From Vitreoscilla sp. (GTDB taxonomy: Bacteria > Pseudomonadota > Gammaproteobacteria > Burkholderiales > Burkholderiaceae): 10,723 bases of DNA. The notes below the pieces were generated by a model. That model saw only the letters and a program-made list of their open reading frames with translations, had not been told where the DNA came from and ran no database searches. The stretch covers positions 1 through 10,723 of the forward strand of contig JACMOG010000245.1 of the NCBI GenBank assembly GCA_014378125.1. The letters are read 5' to 3'. Shown one piece after another: positions 6,178 through 10,723 of this stretch; positions within the stretch are counted from its first letter, which is position 1; every line of letters starts with the position of its first letter. The translations under genes and the position numbers were made by a program.

Positions 6178-7787
6178 ACGCCTCCCGCTTGTTTCGCCGC
6201 CGCCAGATCCTGACCGCCTCCGCGGCCCTGCCGCTCGCCTGCGCCGCCGGATCCGCCCCGCGCATCGAGACCCTGCACGATCCCGCCGCACGCCAGGTCG
6301 TGCTGGACCTGTCGCAGGCCCGCCAGCCGCTCGACCGATTCTTCGACCATTGCGTGGGCTCGGACTACCCGGGCACGCTGCGCCGCGACGACAGCCTGGC
6401 GCAGCTCCGGACCGCGGTCGACGAACTGGGTTTCCGCTACCTGCGCTTCCACGCCATCTTCCACGACGTGCTCAAGACGGTCACCCGGGGCGACGACGGC
6501 CGCCTGGCGTTCGACTTCGGCGGCATCGACAAGCTCTACGACGCGCTGCTGGCCCGGCGCATCCGGCCGCTGGTCGAGCTCGGGTTCACCCCGCTGGCCC
6601 TGGCCACGTCGCCGCTGAAGATCTTCTGGTGGGAGGGCAACACGTCGCATCCCGAGCCCACGGGCTGGGTGGCGCTGATCGAGGCCTTCACGCGCCACCT
6701 GCTGCAGCGCTACGGCGCGGCCGAGGTGCGGCAGTGGTACTTCGAGGTGTGGAACGAGCCCAACCTGGACGGCTTCTGGGAAAAGGCCGACCAGCCGGCC
6801 TACTTCGATCTCTACACGCGCACGGCCAAGGCCATGAAGGCGATCGATCCGCAGCTCCGCCTGGGCGGTCCGTCGACGGCGGGCGCGGCGTGGGTGCCCG
6901 AATTCCTGGCGCACGCCCAGGCCACCGATACCCCGGTGGACTTCGTCACCACGCACGCCTACGGCGTCGAACACGGCTTCCTCGACGAGTTCGGCGTCGA
7001 GGATCGGCAGCTCTCGCCGTCGCCCGACGCCATCGTCGGCGACGTGCGCCGCGTGCGCGACCAGATCGAGCGCTCGCACCTGCCGGGCCTGCCCCTGTTC
7101 TTCACCGAGTGGAGCACCAGCTACAACCCGCGCGACAAGGTGCACGACAGCAACATGAGCGCGGCCTACGTGCTCACCAAGCTGCGCCAGAGCCAGGGCC
7201 TCGCGCAGTCCATGAGCTACTGGACCTACAGCGACCTGTTCGAGGAGCCGGGCTCGCCCACCGCGCCGTTCGAGGGCGGCTTCGGCATGATGACCCGCGA
7301 GGGCCTGCGCAAGCCGGTGTGGTTCGCCTACAAGTACCTGCACGCGCTGGCCTCGCCGCAGGGCCGCGAGCTGCCCACCGCCGACCCGTTCAGCTGGGCC
7401 TCGACCGACGGCCACCAGGTGCAGGCGCTCGTGTGGGACTGGCGCAACCCCGACCAGCAGGTCAGCAACCGGTCGTTCTTCGGCAAGCCGCAGCCCGCGC
7501 ACGACGTCGGTTCGGTGCAGGTGCGGCTGCAACACCTGCCGCCCGGTCGATACCGCCTCACGCAGCACCGCACGGGCTACCAGGCCAACGACGCGCACAC
7601 CGCGTACCTGCGCATGGGCGCACCGAAGGACCTGGACGCCGCGCAGCTCTCCGCTCTGCAGGCCCTGACGACGGACGGGCCGGAGCTGCAGCGCGAACTG
7701 CGCGTCGGCGCGTCGGGCAGCGCCACGCTGGCCGTGGCGCTGCGCAGCCACGACGTGGTGTTGCTGAGCCTGAAAAAGGTGGCCTGA
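6174..7787 (+). CDS. GH39 glycoside hydrolase (beta-xylosidase-like)
   Basis: A 537-residue retaining glycosidase of clan GH-A. GH39 enzymes are mainly beta-xylosidases, with some acting on other sugars, so the substrate is likely but not certain. The N-terminus has a Tat-like signal, LFRRRQILTASAALPLACAAG, with arginines at 8-10 and a hydrophobic stretch to about 22. A cysteine at 23 hints at lipidation but the lipobox is poor (PLAC). Mature motifs include ELGFRYLRFHAIFHD (84-98), LVELGFTPLALA (133-144), YFEVWNEPNLDGFW (189-202) with the acid/base Glu195, DFVTTHAYG (256-264), and LFFTEWSTSYNPRD (308-321) with the nucleophile Glu312. Next come SYWTYSDLFEE (348-358) and a C-terminal beta domain ending in HDVVLLSLKKVA, as in GH39 relatives. 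Length is normal for the family. It begins at a TTG that overlaps the GH43 stop and ends 2 nt before GH5, so it is the middle gene of the operon. No lesion is seen. Confidence 0.9.
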   Translation: MNASRLFRRRQILTASAALPLACAAGSAPRIETLHDPAARQVVLDLSQARQPLDRFFDHCVGSDYPGTLRRDDSLAQLRTAVDELGFRYLRFHAIFHDVLKTVTRGDDGRLAFDFGGIDKLYDALLARRIRPLVELGFTPLALATSPLKIFWWEGNTSHPEPTGWVALIEAFTRHLLQRYGAAEVRQWYFEVWNEPNLDGFWEKADQPAYFDLYTRTAKAMKAIDPQLRLGGPSTAGAAWVPEFLAHAQATDTPVDFVTTHAYGVEHGFLDEFGVEDRQLSPSPDAIVGDVRRVRDQIERSHLPGLPLFFTEWSTSYNPRDKVHDSNMSAAYVLTKLRQSQGLAQSMSYWTYSDLFEEPGSPTAPFEGGFGMMTREGLRKPVWFAYKYLHALASPQGRELPTADPFSWASTDGHQVQALVWDWRNPDQQVSNRSFFGKPQPAHDVGSVQVRLQHLPPGRYRLTQHRTGYQANDAHTAYLRMGAPKDLDAAQLSALQALTTDGPELQRELRVGASGSATLAVALRSHDVVLLSLKKVA

Positions 7788-7789
7788 GC

Positions 7790-8938
7790 ATGCGACGCCA
7801 CCTCATGCTGGCCGGCCTCGCGCTGGCCCTGTCCTCGGTTGCGCGGGCGGGCGCCCCCGCGCCGGAGCCGGCCGCCGTTCCCGCCTGTGCGGCCGAGCGC
7901 ATGCGCGACCTCACCAGCCTGCAGCTGTCGCGCCTGATGGGCGCCGGCTGGAACCTCGGCAACACGCTGGAGGCCGCCGGCGGCGAGACGGCCTGGGGCA
8001 ATCCGAAGGCGAGCCTGGCGTTGATGGAGGCCGTCAAGGCCGCGGGCTTCGGCACCGTGCGCATTCCCGCCTCGTGGAAGCAATACGCCGCTGCGAACGA
8101 CACCATCGATCCGCATTGGATGGCGCGAGTCACCCAGGTGGTGGACGACGCGCGCCAGGCCGGCCTGTTCGTGCTGCTCAACGTGCATTGGGACGGCGGC
8201 TGGCTGCAGCCGGTGCGCGCCCGCGAGGCGGTGGCCGACGCGCGCCTGGCGAAGTTCTGGACCCAGATCGCCACCCACTTCCGCGACCGCGACGACATGC
8301 TGCTGTTCGCCGGCACCAACGAGGTCATGGTGGAAGGCGACTACGGCACGCCCAAGCCGGAGAACGTGGCCGTGCAGAACGGCTTCAACCAGGTGTTCGT
8401 CGATGCGGTGCGTGCCACCGGCGGCTGCAACGCCGCGCGCCACCTGGTGGTGCAGGGCTTCAACACGAACATCGACCACACGGTGGCCTTCGCGACGCTG
8501 CCCCGCGACAGCGCCGCCAACCGGCTGATGATGGAGGTGCACTTCTACGACCCGTACGACTTCACGCTCAAGACCGACGCCGCGGCCTGGCAGTGGGGCG
8601 CGGCGGCCACCGACAAGGCGGCGACGCAGCCCTGGGCCGACGAGGCCCACGTGGACGCGCAGTTCCAGAAGATGAAGACGCGCTTCGTCGACCGCGGCGT
8701 GCCGGTGGTCCTGGGCGAGTTCGGCGCCATGCGTCGCAGCGAGCATCCCGGCTCCGACGCGACCGTGCTGGCCTGGGATCGCTACGTGGCCCACTCGGCG
8801 TGGACGCACGGCGCGGTGCCCGTCTACTGGGACGCCGGCATGCCGGACGAGAACCACAGCATGGGGCTGTTCGATCGCCGCACGGGTCGGCAGGTGCATC
8901 CGGAAGTGGTCCGGGCGCTGGTCGACGCCGTGCGTTGA
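7790..8938 (+). CDS. GH5 glycoside hydrolase (cellulase-type endoglycosidase)
   Basis: A 382-residue retaining endo-acting glycosidase of clan GH-A. A Sec signal peptide is evident (MRRH, hydrophobic to about 18, ARA before Gly21). Family motifs follow in order: MGAGWNLGNTLEA (50-62), ETAWGNP (66-72), GFGTVRIPASW (86-96) with the conserved Arg91, LLNVHWDGGW (129-138) with His133, and LLFAGTNEVM (171-180) with the acid/base Glu178. Then come MEVHFYDPYDF (248-258) with His251 and Tyr253, VVLGEFGAM (306-314) with the nucleophile Glu310, and PVYWDAG (344-350) with the sugar-stacking Trp. Substrate is most likely beta-1,4-glucan (cellulose or xyloglucan); mannan or other glucans cannot be excluded, and no carbohydrate-binding module is attached. 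ATG 7790 is 2 nt after the GH39 stop. An AAGG about 10 nt upstream serves as the ribosome binding site. It is last in the operon and ends 4 nt from the convergent monooxygenase. Confidence 0.92.
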   Translation: MRRHLMLAGLALALSSVARAGAPAPEPAAVPACAAERMRDLTSLQLSRLMGAGWNLGNTLEAAGGETAWGNPKASLALMEAVKAAGFGTVRIPASWKQYAAANDTIDPHWMARVTQVVDDARQAGLFVLLNVHWDGGWLQPVRAREAVADARLAKFWTQIATHFRDRDDMLLFAGTNEVMVEGDYGTPKPENVAVQNGFNQVFVDAVRATGGCNAARHLVVQGFNTNIDHTVAFATLPRDSAANRLMMEVHFYDPYDFTLKTDAAAWQWGAAATDKAATQPWADEAHVDAQFQKMKTRFVDRGVPVVLGEFGAMRRSEHPGSDATVLAWDRYVAHSAWTHGAVPVYWDAGMPDENHSMGLFDRRTGRQVHPEVVRALVDAVR

Positions 8939-8942
8939 CGCC

Positions 8943-10723
8943 TTACGGGCGCTTCGCGAACTTCAGCGTCCCGTCGTCGATGCGCCGATAGCGCAGCGTG
9001 AGCAGGTCCAGCAGGTAGTTCTGGAAGAGCCGCCACGGCGCCTTCGCGCCCTGCCTGGGCATCAGGTCGGCGGCGCGCTGCACGTAGCCGGACGAGAAGT
9101 CGAGGAACGGCCGCGTCGCCACGCCTTCGCCGCCGGACGGCGTGGCGCTGGCGAAGCCATGCCTGTCCATGTACGCGAAGAGCCGCGACGCGTAGTCGGC
9201 GGTGAGGTCGGCCTTCAGCGTCCACGAGGCGTTGGTGTAGCCGAACGTGTAGACGAGGTTGGGCACGCCCGAGAACATCATCCCCTTGTAGCCCAGCGTC
9301 TTTGCGAAGTCGACCGGCTTGCCGTCGATGGCGAAGGCCACGTCGCCCAGCAGGTTCAGCGTGAGGCCGGTGGCCGATACCACGATGTCGGCCGCCAGCT
9401 CACGGCCCGACTTCAGGCGGATGCCGGAGGGCGTGAACGTGGCGACGTGGTCGGTGACGATCTCGGCGCGGCCGCCCTTGAGCGTGTCGAACAGGTCGCC
9501 GTCGGGCACGAAGCACACCCGCTGGTCCCACGGGTTGTAGCTGGGGGTGAAGTGCGTGTCGACATCGTGGCCCGGGCCCAGCGCCTGGCGCACCATGCCG
9601 ATGAGGTTCTGCTTCACCTTGGCGGGCCAGCGTCGCGCCAGGTTGAAGAACAGCATCGCCACGCCGATGTTCTTGGTGCGCGTGAGGCGATAGGCCGCCA
9701 TGCGCGGCAGCCAGCGCCGCAGCGCCTGCGCGATCGGGTCGCGCGCCGGCAGCGACAGCACGTAGGTGGGCGAGCGCTGCAACATCGTCACGTGCGCAGC
9801 CGTCTTCGCCATCTCGGGCACCAGCGTGACGGCGGTGGCGCCGCTGCCGATCACCACCACGCGCTTGCCCGCGTAGTCGAGGTCTTGCGGCCAGAACTGC
9901 GGATGCACCACGCGGCCGGCGAAGTCGGCCGCGCCGGGGAACTCGGGCGCGTGGCCTTCGGTGTAGCGGTAGTAGCCGCTGCAGGCCAGCAGGAAGCGGC
10001 AGGCCAGGCGCGAACGGCGAACGATGCCCGCGGCATCGGGCGCGTGCTCGATTTCGAGGGTCCAGCGCGCGTCGGCCGACGACCAGTCGGCGCGCACCAC
10101 CTTGTGGCCATGACGCACCTGGTGGTCGAGGCCGTGCTCCACGGCGGTCTCGACGATGTAGTCGCGGATGGCCGGGCCATCGGCCAGCGACTTGGCGTCC
10201 GTCCACGGCTTGAACGCGTAGCCCAGCGTGAACATGTCGGAGTCGGAGCGCACGCCCGGGTAGCGGAACAGATCCCAGGTGCCGCCCATCGCGGCGCGGC
10301 TCTCGAGGATGGTGAAGCGGCGGCCGGGAAAGTCGCGCTGCAGGTGCACCGCCGCGCCGATGCCCGACAGGCCGGCGCCAACGATGATCGCATCCAGGAC
10401 CTCGATGTCGTCGGGCAGCGCGGCCTTCAGGAACTCGGCGGCGCGCGCGATGGAGCGGCGCGCCTCGGGCACCTTGGCCAGCAGCTGCCAAGCGTGCGGC
10501 ACCACGGGCCACACGGTGGTCTCCACGTGCACGCCGGCCGCGCGCGCCTTGTGCGCGAAGCGCAGGCCGTCGTCGCGCAGCGCTTCTTCGGCGGCCACGT
10601 GGAACAGCAGCGGCGGCAGGCCGTGCGGGTCGCCGAACAGCGGCGAGATCAACGGGTTCGTGGCGTCGCCGGTGGTGCCCAGGTAGGCGTTGCCGAGGTT
10701 GGCCAGCGACGGCCCATGGAACA
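8943..10723 (-). CDS. Alpha/beta hydrolase-Baeyer-Villiger monooxygenase fusion (EthA-like), N-terminus outside window
   Basis: At least 592 residues in one uninterrupted frame. The first ~105 visible residues (10409-10723) match the C-terminal end of HSL-type alpha/beta hydrolases: NPLISPLFGDPHGLPPLLF, an AAEEALRDDG block at the catalytic-acid position, and WPVVPHAWQLL with the catalytic His. The nucleophile Ser and oxyanion motif must lie beyond the edge. The rest (8943-10409, about 487 residues) is a full-length flavin monooxygenase resembling mycobacterial EthA (489 residues). It has an FAD motif IIVGAGLSGIG, GGTWDLFRYPGVRSDSDM, the Baeyer-Villiger fingerprint FAGRVVHPQFWP, an NADPH motif VVVIGSGATAV, MLQRSPTYVLS, YNPWDQRVC, VSATGL, and a C-terminal KFAKRP. 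The likely reaction is NADPH/O2-dependent conversion of a ketone to an ester, with the hydrolase cleaving that ester. No in-frame start separates the two parts. Visible TTG 10652 is internal, since homology continues upstream of it. The gene is convergent with GH5 and unrelated to it in function. Confidence 0.9.
   Translation of the reverse strand, partial: FHGPSLANLGNAYLGTTGDATNPLISPLFGDPHGLPPLLFHVAAEEALRDDGLRFAHKARAAGVHVETTVWPVVPHAWQLLAKVPEARRSIARAAEFLKAALPDDIEVLDAIIVGAGLSGIGAAVHLQRDFPGRRFTILESRAAMGGTWDLFRYPGVRSDSDMFTLGYAFKPWTDAKSLADGPAIRDYIVETAVEHGLDHQVRHGHKVVRADWSSADARWTLEIEHAPDAAGIVRRSRLACRFLLACSGYYRYTEGHAPEFPGAADFAGRVVHPQFWPQDLDYAGKRVVVIGSGATAVTLVPEMAKTAAHVTMLQRSPTYVLSLPARDPIAQALRRWLPRMAAYRLTRTKNIGVAMLFFNLARRWPAKVKQNLIGMVRQALGPGHDVDTHFTPSYNPWDQRVCFVPDGDLFDTLKGGRAEIVTDHVATFTPSGIRLKSGRELAADIVVSATGLTLNLLGDVAFAIDGKPVDFAKTLGYKGMMFSGVPNLVYTFGYTNASWTLKADLTADYASRLFAYMDRHGFASATPSGGEGVATRPFLDFSSGYVQRAADLMPRQGAKAPWRLFQNYLLDLLTLRYRRIDDGTLKFAKRP

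Noticed and set aside
4516..6291. A 591-codon minus-strand frame opposite GH43
   Set aside because: It is a shadow frame with Arg/His/Gly-rich sequence and no recognisable motif. It persists because of GC content, even though GH43 has a stop in its own frame.
6156..7751. A 531-codon minus-strand frame opposite GH39
   Set aside because: It is the codon shadow of GH39 with low-complexity composition. GH39 itself carries full catalytic motifs.
7577..8899. A 440-codon minus-strand frame opposite GH5
   Set aside because: It is a shadow of GH5 with repetitive His/Arg/Val composition and no ribosome binding site or domain signature.
1..10723. CRISPR arrays, tRNA or rRNA genes, insertion sequences, phage attachment sites
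   Set aside because: I saw no spaced direct repeats, cloverleaf or CCA-ended structures, transposase motifs or terminal inverted repeats on either strand.

Overview
The window is very GC-rich with tightly packed genes. The gene families point to a betaproteobacterium of the order Burkholderiales (Roseateles/Mitsuaria/Rhizobacter/Variovorax-like). The strongest hint is a Yx(FWY)xxD secreted protein encoded in one operon with an ECF sigma factor and an anti-sigma factor. This placement is inference from family resemblance, not a database result.

Left end (1-1299, minus strand): a compact stress-type operon. In transcription order it holds a secreted Yx(FWY)xxD-repeat protein, a 67-residue protein of unknown function, an ECF sigma factor, and the C-terminal part of its membrane anti-sigma factor. 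An ECF-type promoter (GGAAT, 16-nt spacer, CGTC) precedes the first gene and suggests autoregulation. Sigma and anti-sigma are not two normal genes. The sigma frame runs past the end of region 4.2 straight into the periplasmic C-terminal domain of the anti-sigma factor, in a different frame. The end of sigma and the sigma-binding and membrane-spanning parts of the anti-sigma factor are missing.

Middle (1508-4371): an acyl-/aryl-CoA synthetase on the plus strand converges on an Old Yellow Enzyme of the YqjM/XenA type on the minus strand. A long hairpin in the 50-nt gap looks like a shared bidirectional terminator.

Glycoside hydrolase operon (4552-8938, plus strand): GH43, GH39 and GH5 enzymes, joined by a TTGA stop/start overlap and a 2-nt gap. 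All carry export signals (Tat-like on the first two, Sec on the third), so together they look like a periplasmic or secreted set for xylan/cellulose-type polysaccharides. The GH43 gene has an in-frame amber codon at residue 81, in the conserved tyrosine motif just after the catalytic base. Everything downstream remains open and well conserved, so the lesion is recent, suppressed, or a base-call error.

Right end (8943-10723, minus strand): one continuous reading frame joins the C-terminal part of an HSL-like alpha/beta hydrolase to a complete EthA-type Baeyer-Villiger monooxygenase. It ends 4 nt from the GH5 gene, convergently, and its N-terminus lies outside the window. The architecture suggests one polypeptide that turns a ketone into an ester and then hydrolyses it.
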